From Microscillaceae bacterium (GTDB taxonomy: Bacteria > Bacteroidota > Bacteroidia > Cytophagales > Microscillaceae), in contig DMXI01000157.1 in assembly GCA_003483885.1 (NCBI GenBank), forward strand, positions 1-7,376: a stretch of DNA of 7,376 nt. The letters are read 5' to 3'. Below are positions 1 through 5,878 of this stretch, piece by piece. The notes under the pieces were generated by a model, which was given only the letters and a program-made list of their open reading frames with translations, was not told where the DNA came from and searched no databases. Positions within the stretch are counted from its first letter, which is position 1. Each line of letters begins with the position of its first letter. The translations under genes were made by a program, and so were the position numbers.

Positions 1-13
1 TAAAATTACGAAA

Positions 14-844
14 ATGGCTATTTCAGCACAAGACGTAAATAAACTGCGCAAAATGACTGGCGCGGGTATGATGGATTGTAAAAAGGCGCTTCAGGAAGCC
101 AATGGCGACTTCGACGAAGCGGTAACTATCCTTCGTAAAAAAGGACAAAAAATATCTTCAAAGAGAGCAGATCGCGCAACCACTGAAGGTGCTGTATTTA
201 TCAACGAAGCTGAAGATGGTACTCAAGCGACTTTAATTGCTTTGAACTGTGAAACTGATTTCGTAGCCAAAAATGAAGATTTTGTAAACCTTGGTCAGGC
301 AGTGTTAAAAACAGCCACTGACAATGCTCCTGCTGATTTGGCAGCCTTAAAGGCATTAGCTATTGATGGCCGTTCAATTGATGAGCACTTGACCGACTTG
401 ATGGGTAAAATCGGAGAGAAGATCGAAGTATCTTCTTTTGAGCAGGTAAAAGCAGATAAGGTAGCTTCTTATCGACACGCCAATGGTAAAATTGGAGTAT
501 TGGTAGCCTTGAATGGTGACAATGGAGACAGTGTAGCTGAGGTTGGCCGTGACATTGCCATGCAAATTGCTGCGATGCGCCCTGTGTCTGTAGACGAAAG
601 CGGTGTACCTGAGGACATCAAGCAGCGTGAGCTTGAAATCGGAAAAGAGCAGGCTCGTCAGGAAGGAAAACCTGAAAACATTATCGAGAAAATTGCAATG
701 GGTAAATTGAATAAATTCTACAAAGAAAATACTTTGTTGCACCAGCAATTTGTAAAAGATAGCTCAAAGAACATTAAGCAAGTATTGGCTGACGTAAACA
801 AAGATTTGAAGGTAGATGCCTTTAAATTGGTTGTTATTGGCTAA
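14..844 (+). CDS. tsf: Elongation factor Ts
   Basis: EF-Ts is the guanine-nucleotide exchange factor that releases GDP from EF-Tu in the cytoplasm. The 276-residue product opens with the UBA-like EF-Tu-binding domain (about residues 1-55), including the family signature MTGAGMMDCKKAL, then the core signature NCETDFVAKNEDF at 78-90, whose Thr-Asp-Phe inserts into EF-Tu. The dimerisation core follows, ending in a short hydrophobic strand. Length is close to the usual 275-295 residues and no domain is missing. The start is an ATG preceded by an A-rich leader without a Shine-Dalgarno sequence, as is normal in Bacteroidota. In most bacteria rpsB lies directly upstream; only 13 bp of upstream DNA are present, so that cannot be checked. 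A strong terminator follows, making this the last gene of its transcript. The identification is secure. Confidence 0.98.
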   Translation: MAISAQDVNKLRKMTGAGMMDCKKALQEANGDFDEAVTILRKKGQKISSKRADRATTEGAVFINEAEDGTQATLIALNCETDFVAKNEDFVNLGQAVLKTATDNAPADLAALKALAIDGRSIDEHLTDLMGKIGEKIEVSSFEQVKADKVASYRHANGKIGVLVALNGDNGDSVAEVGRDIAMQIAAMRPVSVDESGVPEDIKQRELEIGKEQARQEGKPENIIEKIAMGKLNKFYKENTLLHQQFVKDSSKNIKQVLADVNKDLKVDAFKLVVIG

Positions 845-865
845 TTTATCGCTTTGAAATATTCC

Positions 866-902
866 AAAGGCCTGGTAAACTGACGTTTATCGGGCTTTTT
901 TT
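866..902 (+). terminator. Intrinsic terminator of tsf
   Basis: An 11-bp stem pairs 870-880 with 885-895 (two G-U pairs) around the 4-base loop TGAC, and runs straight into seven T residues at 896-902. The A residues at 866-868 extend the stem into the T tract. It starts about 25 bp after the tsf stop codon. This is a textbook Rho-independent terminator on the plus strand. Confidence 0.88.
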
Positions 903-942
903 ATATCCGATAGTCAACGTATTTTAATCAGAATGATGGCAA

Positions 943-972
943 TAAAAAAAGACACCTCAACGAGGTGTCTTT
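943..972 (-). terminator. Intrinsic terminator of the minus-strand lipoprotein gene
   Basis: A perfect 11-bp stem pairs 948-958 with 962-972 around a 3-base loop. On the minus strand it is followed by a T tract (seven A residues at 944-950 on the plus strand). It lies 27 bp past the stop codon of the 999-1904 gene. There are three T residues on the plus-strand side, so it may also act as a weak back-up terminator for tsf read-through. It sits tail to tail with the tsf terminator. Confidence 0.88.
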
Positions 973-998
973 ACATATGTAATATTATCTAATTCAGA

Positions 999-1904
999 CT
1001 ATTGCTGAACTACGAATTCAATTTCAGCAGTACGGTTAGTACCAGAACCAGAGATACTCTTCACAAGAATATATCCTTTTTTACCAGTGTCTCCAGCCTG
1101 TACAAAGCTATATACGCTTCCAGCAGAGATCATCAAGTTCTTAGTAGTAGTAGCAGTAATGTTGTTCTCTACATCAATCGCTTTTACAGTTGATAAAGTA
1201 GTAGGACCATTGGCCTCTGCCTTAAAGTAAGTAGTACGAGCAGCAGTCATTGCAGGGCTACCAGCATTCAAACCAACTGAAGTACGCTGATCAGGAGAAA
1301 TCAAAGAAGGACCACCAGTGTTTCCTACACCGAAAGTAATATCAATGTCCGCTTGATTTGCTTGTGCTTGAGAAGATAAGAATACACCCGCAGTACCTTT
1401 TGAACTAGCCAAATAACTACCCGCAGTAGCGCCTTCAGAACCTAAACTAACTGTGGCAGTACCTCTCAACAAAGGAGCAGAACCTCCACCACCTTGTCCA
1501 GCAGCTACAACAGTATAAGTAGCCGTAGCCGAAGCAGTTTGGTCGCTGTTGTCAGTTACGTTTACTGTAATGGTTACTGTTTTACCAGCATCTTCTGCTA
1601 CAGGAATGTTTACTGTACCAGCAATAGTAGTGTCACCAGGATTTACACCAGTAATTCCAGTGGCAGCGCTTTCAGTACCGTCTACAGTTTTGGTAAAGTT
1701 TACAATCTTTACTCCACCAGGCACAGTAGCAGTGATAGTATAAGCAATTTGGTCTCCGTTTTCGTAGCTTCCGTTACCAGTTTCTGATACAGAAATAGTA
1801 GGAGCATTTGGAGTAGTAGCATCATCGCTAGATCCACAGCTAGAAAAGAATACTACACCTGCTAATGCGATTAGTGAAAAAAATTTAGTCAATGATTTTT
1901 TCAT
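999..1904 (-). CDS. Putative surface lipoprotein with Ig-like domain
   Basis: A 301-residue exported lipoprotein of unknown function. Residues 1-22 form a lipoprotein signal peptide (basic MKK start, hydrophobic core) ending in FSS-Cys23. Cys23 is followed by GSSDD, an acidic stretch resembling the lipoprotein export signal that sends Bacteroidota lipoproteins to the cell surface. Residues 34-133 are Thr/Val-rich alternating beta strands with an Ig-like or PKD-like look (for example KTVTITVNVTDNS). A Gly-rich linker at 135-143 leads to a C-terminal domain (144-301) of the kind often seen in Bacteroidota lipoproteins, with S-x-x-G, a polar-then-DIDITFG strand near 187-192 and SPD at 203-205. 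The only Cys is the lipidated one. Codon choice is strongly biased (ACT, GCT, GGT, AAC, CGT), suggesting high expression. It has its own terminator and a candidate promoter. The surface location is inferred; no ligand or enzymatic activity can be assigned. Confidence 0.88.
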   Translation of the reverse strand: MKKSLTKFFSLIALAGVVFFSSCGSSDDATTPNAPTISVSETGNGSYENGDQIAYTITATVPGGVKIVNFTKTVDGTESAATGITGVNPGDTTIAGTVNIPVAEDAGKTVTITVNVTDNSDQTASATATYTVVAAGQGGGGSAPLLRGTATVSLGSEGATAGSYLASSKGTAGVFLSSQAQANQADIDITFGVGNTGGPSLISPDQRTSVGLNAGSPAMTAARTTYFKAEANGPTTLSTVKAIDVENNITATTTKNLMISAGSVYSFVQAGDTGKKGYILVKSISGSGTNRTAEIEFVVQQ

Positions 1905-1957
1905 TGTGAGTATGAAGTTTAAATTGTTTAATAAAATATGGTTTAATTAATAGGTTG

Positions 1958-1990
1958 CGAATTTATATGAGAATAAAGTAATTAATCAAA
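1958..1990 (-). promoter_or_regulatory. Candidate Bacteroidota promoter for the lipoprotein gene
   Basis: On the minus strand a TTTG (-33 element, plus-strand CAAA 1987-1990) is followed after 21 bp by TAAATTCG (plus-strand 1958-1965). The latter is one mismatch from the TAnnTTTG -7 consensus of Bacteroidota primary sigma factors. The predicted transcript start is near 1951, giving a leader of about 47 bases. The -33 box starts just past the stop codon of the upstream gene. Spacing is slightly longer than the usual 19 bp. Confidence 0.4.
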
Positions 1991-1991
1991 T

Positions 1992-2339
1992 TTACTTTTT
2001 ATTCTTCATAGCTCTCTTTCTTTTGCGCTTTCCTTTACGAGTATCAGGATACATTGTTACATCTACTTGGGTTTTATTTCCAATGGCTACTTCCTCAGTG
2101 ATAAAACCTTTTTTGGAAAAGACCAATAATACACCCATACCAGCCTTCATCTTATATGCGCCACTAGCACTAGTGCCAGCCCCCATAGTAGTACCTTTAA
2201 TTTGTACTGTAACTCCCTGAAGAGCTTTGCCTTCATAGTCTTTGACCGTGCCGCTTACTGTACGGTCCTGCGCTTGAATTTGCGACACAGCCGCGAATAA
2301 AAACGCGAAAAAAAATGTAAATAGGAACTGTTTTTTCAT
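1992..2339 (-). CDS. Small secreted carboxypeptidase-regulatory-like domain protein with polybasic tail
   Basis: A 115-residue exported protein. Residues 1-23 are a Sec signal peptide (MKK, Phe/Leu/Ala core, probable cleavage IQA|Q). Residues 26-97 form a single CarboxypepD_reg-like beta-sandwich: VSGTVKDYEGKALQGVTVQIKGT is followed by a G-x-Y strand (GAYKMKAG), a hydrophobic strand (VLLVFSKKGF) and QVDVTM. This module usually sits at the N-terminus of SusC/TonB-dependent receptors or other large proteins; here it stands alone. The last 15 residues (RKGKRKRKR then AMKNKK) contain 11 Arg/Lys. The protein has no cysteine. It starts 31 bp after the thioredoxin stop with no promoter visible in the gap, so co-transcription is likely. 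Function is unknown; the tail could bind acidic polysaccharide, LPS or nucleic acid, which is inference only. Confidence 0.88.
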   Translation of the reverse strand: MKKQFLFTFFFAFLFAAVSQIQAQDRTVSGTVKDYEGKALQGVTVQIKGTTMGAGTSASGAYKMKAGMGVLLVFSKKGFITEEVAIGNKTQVDVTMYPDTRKGKRKRKRAMKNKK

Positions 2340-2370
2340 AATTGCTATAATTAATGTGATTATTTAAAGA

Positions 2371-2682
2371 TTAATTGTTTGGTAATACACCTTCAATATG
2401 GCGTTTAAAATCTAAGAGTGACATTGCACCCGATTGACGCCAAAGTACCTCTCCCTTATGGAAAAGCATAAAAGTTGGAATGCCTCTGATTTGATACTTC
2501 TGGGCTACTGCCTGGTTACGATCTACATCAATTTTGATAACTTTTATCTGATTGTTTAGTTCGGTAGCCAATGCTGAGATAACTGGGGCCATTGTTTTAC
2601 AGGGGCCACACCAATCAGCATAAAAGTCTACCAAAACAGGGGTAGCATTATTAGTGATCAAATCTTGAAAACTCTTTTTCAT
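2371..2682 (-). CDS. trxA: Thioredoxin
   Basis: Thioredoxin reduces disulfides in client proteins and is itself recycled by thioredoxin reductase. The 103-residue product has the canonical active site WCGPCK with Cys25 and Cys28, the buried acidic residue Asp19 in VDFYADW, and the cis-proline loop GIPT (Pro69). It covers a single thioredoxin fold at the length typical of E. coli Trx (about 109). No signal peptide or membrane anchor is visible, so it acts in the cytoplasm. I chose the ATG at 2682 because MKKSFQDLI matches the usual first helix. An in-frame TTG at 2703 would add seven residues (MRHNPKI) but has no family support. An exact-consensus promoter lies upstream. The carboxypeptidase-regulatory-like gene follows after 31 bp. 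The family is certain; the symbol is by similarity, since genomes of this type often carry several thioredoxin paralogues. Confidence 0.93.
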   Translation of the reverse strand: MKKSFQDLITNNATPVLVDFYADWCGPCKTMAPVISALATELNNQIKVIKIDVDRNQAVAQKYQIRGIPTFMLFHKGEVLWRQSGAMSLLDFKRHIEGVLPNN

Positions 2683-2753
2683 AATTTTAGGGTTATGACG
2701 CAAAACCTCAAAAAGTAGTTGCGGTAATTGATTAAACTGTGGTTATATTTCGA

Positions 2754-2783
2754 CAAACTTATCAAATTGTTCTACCAATCCAA
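2754..2783 (-). promoter_or_regulatory. Consensus Bacteroidota promoter for thioredoxin
   Basis: On the minus strand TTG (plus-strand CAA 2781-2783) is followed after exactly 19 bp by TAAGTTTG (plus-strand 2754-2761), an exact match to the TAnnTTTG -7 box. The predicted start is near 2747, giving a leader of about 65 bases to the ATG at 2682. It lies in the 125-bp gap after the DUF2927-like gene, so thioredoxin need not depend on that gene's transcript. Confidence 0.6.
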
Positions 2784-2828
2784 GCATGAGGGGTGTTCTA
2801 TTGATTTGGACTATTTATAGAATGATTG

Positions 2829-3524
2829 TTATAAATTTCGTAAGGCTTGTTCTACTTGTTGGCGGGACATTCCTGGCTTTATTTGATTGCTGTAGAGTAA
2901 GCGTATAATCTGCTTATCTATTTTGGTATAACGGGTAGAGCGGGAAAATTTTTGATAAAAAACACTACTAGGATATTTATATGAATCGTTCATAAGCCCG
3001 AGTGCCTGGGTGAGTTCTTCTCTTAAAAGATGCTTGCGGGTATTTTTGGCTTTCATAGTGTAAGTGTCTACATACATACTGCCTTTAGTTACTGTACCTT
3101 GTCTGCCATAATACACATAAAACATAGCAAGGTTTCTTCTAGCGTAACGTCCAGCATTGCTCTCAACTTTTTTGAGGTATTGGCCAACGGTGCCAAAAAA
3201 TACATAGAAGTTTGCTTGAGATTTATTGTAGACTCTTTGGATGCGTATAGGGCGGACAAGTTGATTGAGTTCTTTGATAATTTTGTCGAGTTCTTGTTCC
3301 ATTTCAGGAATTTTATCACCCATCACAAAAATTTTCATGTCTCGTGTCCACTTCACGATTTTTTTACCTCGTCCGTATTCACTGCCGATGGCAATTTCTT
3401 TGAAATAATTCTTTACTTGAGGAGAGTATTTTTGAGCAAAAACGGCCTGGGTGTTGAGTGCGCAAAAAAAGGTAGCAATACAGGCCATATGAGTTACCTT
3501 TTTTAAATGAATAGTAATGTTCAT
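2829..3524 (-). CDS. Secreted DUF2927-like protein with degenerate zincin motif
   Basis: A 231-residue exported protein that I place, by eye, in the DUF2927 family. Residues 1-30 are a signal peptide (basic n-region, MACIATFFCALN core, probable cleavage VFA|Q31). The mature part has the family's ordered landmarks: FKEIAIGSEYG (41-51), VKWTRDMKIFVMG (57-69), a Lys/Glu-rich helix, EELTQALGLMNDS (169-181) and a C-terminal YSNQIKPGMS (211-220). EELTQALGL has the spacing of the metzincin HExxHxxGL site, but both zinc histidines are replaced (Glu169, Gln173); only the general-base position Glu170 and Gly176 are kept. It is therefore unlikely to be a standard zinc protease. An in-frame Met at residue 13 is an alternative start that would still leave a shorter signal peptide. 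No terminator is evident downstream. Function is unknown. Confidence 0.85.
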   Translation of the reverse strand: MNITIHLKKVTHMACIATFFCALNTQAVFAQKYSPQVKNYFKEIAIGSEYGRGKKIVKWTRDMKIFVMGDKIPEMEQELDKIIKELNQLVRPIRIQRVYNKSQANFYVFFGTVGQYLKKVESNAGRYARRNLAMFYVYYGRQGTVTKGSMYVDTYTMKAKNTRKHLLREELTQALGLMNDSYKYPSSVFYQKFSRSTRYTKIDKQIIRLLYSNQIKPGMSRQQVEQALRNL

Positions 3525-3594
3525 ATCATAGTTGTTGTTTATTGTATAATCACTTCAAGTAAAACGTAAAACAAGGTTTTTAGTTAAAAGATTT

Positions 3595-3602
3595 TATATT
3601 TG
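3595..3602 (+). promoter_or_regulatory. Candidate -7 promoter element for DPP-IV/Kelch
   Basis: TATATTTG is an exact match to TAnnTTTG, 73 bp before the ATG at 3676, and would start transcription near 3609. No TTG/TTTG -33 box is found at the right distance, which lowers confidence. The leader (about 67 bases) is A/C-rich just before the start codon, typical of Bacteroidota genes. No convincing promoter was found for the divergent minus-strand gene. Confidence 0.4.
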
Positions 3603-3629
3603 TTTAAAATAGATCGCTACAAAATATAC

Positions 3630-3644
3630 TATGTAGTCTACGTA
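3630..3644 (+). promoter_or_regulatory. Short dyad in the DPP-IV leader
   Basis: An imperfect 15-bp palindrome centred on T3637: GTAG (3633-3636) mirrors CTAC (3638-3641), and outer TA/TA bases also match. It lies between the predicted transcript start and the DPP-IV start codon, where an operator could sit. The short length makes chance likely. Confidence 0.2.
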
Positions 3645-3675
3645 AAATAATAACCAATAAACAAACAACAGAAAC

Positions 3676-5859
3676 ATGAAAAAACAATTATATCATATAC
3701 TGTGGGGATGGTTTTTTATGATTGGATTGGTGCTCTTTACTGATTTAGCTGCTCAAAATAAGGTGGTATCAGTAAATGATATATGGCAGTATAAGTTTTA
3801 TGCCCGGGGGGTAAGAGGGGTAAATTGGATGAAAGATGGCAGGTATTACACCACTAGTAGAAATAACCAGATAAAAAAATACGATATCAAGACTAGAAAG
3901 GCGGTGGCTACCTTGTTTGATGAGAACTCTATTCGTTTTAACTCTTATGCATTGAGTTCTAAAGAAGATAAATTATTATTAGCAACCAAGACAGAGTCGA
4001 TCTATCGTAGGTCGTCTAAGTCGTACTATTATGTGTACGACATAAGCACGAAAAGCTTGAACAAACTTACTAATGCTCCAGGAAAGCAAATGCACGCTAC
4101 GTTTTCACCCGATGGGAATAAGGTAGCTTTTGTAAGAGACAATAATATGTATGTAGTTGATTTGGCTACTAAGAAAGAAACTCAAATTACCAGTGATGGC
4201 AAATGGAATCATATTATTAATGGAAATGCAGATTGGGTATACGAAGAAGAGTTATCCTTTAGCAAAGCATTTTTTTGGTCGCCCGACAGTAAAAAGATTG
4301 CATTTTACAAGTTTAACGAAAGTAAAGTAAAGGAATACAACATGCAGTTGTGGGCAGGTCAACGACAGCCATATGCCGTAGATTATCGTTTTAAGTACCC
4401 GAAGGCAGGAGAAGATAATTCGGAGATTGAAGTATTGGTGTATGATATAGCCTCTAACAAAACCTTGAATATGGATATTGGATCAGAAAAGGATATCTAT
4501 ATTGCACGCCTGAAATGGACCAAGAATCCTAATATTCTATCAATTCGACGATTGAATCGTTTGCAGAATAAGCTAGAGTTGCTGCATGGAGACGTGAAAA
4601 CTGGCAAAACTAAAGTGATATTGACTGAAGAAAGCAAGACTTATATAGATGTAGAGTTTACGGATGACTTGACTTACCTGAAAAATGGCAAAGAATTTAT
4701 TTTTACCAGTGAGCGGGATGGATTTAAGCATATATACCTTTACACGATGGATGGAAAGTTAGTAAGGCAAATTACTAAGGGTAATTGGGAGGTAAGAGCG
4801 TTTGAAGGTATAGATGAAAAGCGTAAATTGTTGTATTTTACTTCTACTGAGATTTCTCCATTGGGACGTCAATTGTATAGAATAGACCTCAAAGGGAGAA
4901 AGAAAACCCGAATGACACAGGAAAAAGGGACCCATAGTATCAATTTTAGCTCGGATTTTAAATATTATTTAGATACATACAGTTCAGCGTCTATGCCTAC
5001 CAGGGTAACCCTTCATGAGGCTCCTTCTGGTAAAAACTTAGGAGTATTAGAGGAAAACACTCGTCTAAAAGCCAGGTTAAAGCAATATAAAATTAATTAT
5101 AAGGAGTTTTTTAAATTCAAAACCTCCGAAAATGTAGAACTCAATGGATGGATGATCAAACCTTTTAACTTTGATCAAAACAAGAAATACCCAGTGTTGA
5201 TGTTTGTATATGGAGGACCAGGTTCTCAGCAAGTAACCGATCGTTGGGATTTTGGGAACTTCTTTTGGTATCAAATGTTAGCCAATGAAGGTTACATGAT
5301 TGCTTGTATAGATAATAGAGGAACAGGAGGTCGCGGTCGGGCTTTCAAGCATGTTACTTACAAGCAGTTGGGATATTATGAAACTATAGACCAGATAGAA
5401 GGGGCCAAATACTTGGCAAAGCTACCCTATGTAGACGACAAACGTATTGGAATCTGGGGCTGGAGCTATGGTGGGTATATGTCATCCTTATGTATTATGA
5501 AAGGGGCCGATGTATTTAAAACGGCGATTGCAGTAGCACCTGTGACCACTTGGCGCTTTTACGATACTATTTATACCGAACGCTTTCTACAACGTCCACA
5601 AGACAATGCAGATGGATATGATAAAAACTCTCCGCTGAACCATGTAGGAAAGCTTAGAGGAAATTATCTGCTTGTGCATGGTACAGGAGATGATAATGTA
5701 CACTTTCAAAACTCGGTAGAGCTACAAAATGCCTTGATAAGAGCAGGGAAACAATTTCAGTCTTTTTATTATCCTAACCGAGCCCACGGTATTAATAGTG
5801 GTAATGCGCGTCCTCATTTATACAATATGATGACGAATTTTTTATTGAAAAATTTGTAA
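3676..5859 (+). CDS. Dipeptidyl-peptidase IV family serine peptidase (S9B)
   Basis: This enzyme cleaves N-terminal X-Pro (or X-Ala) dipeptides from peptides. The 727-residue product has a signal peptide (residues 1-26, DLAA|Q), an eight-bladed-type beta-propeller (about 30-470) and a C-terminal alpha/beta-hydrolase domain. The catalytic triad is complete: Ser597 in GWSYGG, Asp672 in GTGDDNVHF and His704 in NRAHGI. Tyr512 in VYGGPGS fits the oxyanion tyrosine. The substrate N-terminus anchors are kept: the double Glu in DWVYEEELSF (Glu191/Glu192), Asn674, and Arg111 in YRRSSKSY, matching human DPP4 Arg125. This supports true dipeptidyl peptidase activity rather than oligopeptidase or acylaminoacyl peptidase activity. 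Length matches bacterial DPP-IV (about 710-740). There is no T9SS tail, so a periplasmic location is most likely. The Kelch gene follows after 19 bp, probably in the same transcript. Confidence 0.95.
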   Translation: MKKQLYHILWGWFFMIGLVLFTDLAAQNKVVSVNDIWQYKFYARGVRGVNWMKDGRYYTTSRNNQIKKYDIKTRKAVATLFDENSIRFNSYALSSKEDKLLLATKTESIYRRSSKSYYYVYDISTKSLNKLTNAPGKQMHATFSPDGNKVAFVRDNNMYVVDLATKKETQITSDGKWNHIINGNADWVYEEELSFSKAFFWSPDSKKIAFYKFNESKVKEYNMQLWAGQRQPYAVDYRFKYPKAGEDNSEIEVLVYDIASNKTLNMDIGSEKDIYIARLKWTKNPNILSIRRLNRLQNKLELLHGDVKTGKTKVILTEESKTYIDVEFTDDLTYLKNGKEFIFTSERDGFKHIYLYTMDGKLVRQITKGNWEVRAFEGIDEKRKLLYFTSTEISPLGRQLYRIDLKGRKKTRMTQEKGTHSINFSSDFKYYLDTYSSASMPTRVTLHEAPSGKNLGVLEENTRLKARLKQYKINYKEFFKFKTSENVELNGWMIKPFNFDQNKKYPVLMFVYGGPGSQQVTDRWDFGNFFWYQMLANEGYMIACIDNRGTGGRGRAFKHVTYKQLGYYETIDQIEGAKYLAKLPYVDDKRIGIWGWSYGGYMSSLCIMKGADVFKTAIAVAPVTTWRFYDTIYTERFLQRPQDNADGYDKNSPLNHVGKLRGNYLLVHGTGDDNVHFQNSVELQNALIRAGKQFQSFYYPNRAHGINSGNARPHLYNMMTNFLLKNL

Positions 5860-5878
5860 TAGATTGAAGCTGAAATCA

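Noticed and set aside
374..748. 124-codon minus-strand ORF inside tsf
   Set aside because: It is the antisense of a certain tsf gene; its Phe/Leu/Ser-rich product has no recognisable domain.
1494..1787. Ser/Tyr-rich plus-strand ORFs (also 1002-1193 and 1549-1743) opposite the lipoprotein
   Set aside because: They arise from the strongly biased ACT/GCT codons of the lipoprotein read in antisense; no protein features beyond that.
3030..3506. 158-codon plus-strand ORF opposite the DUF2927-like gene
   Set aside because: It is antisense to a gene with a clear signal peptide and conserved motifs; its own product shows none.
999..3524. The whole minus-strand block as one operon or defence/secretion system
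   Set aside because: The thioredoxin and lipoprotein genes have their own promoter candidates, gaps reach 125 bp, and the products share no known pathway or defence-type domain.
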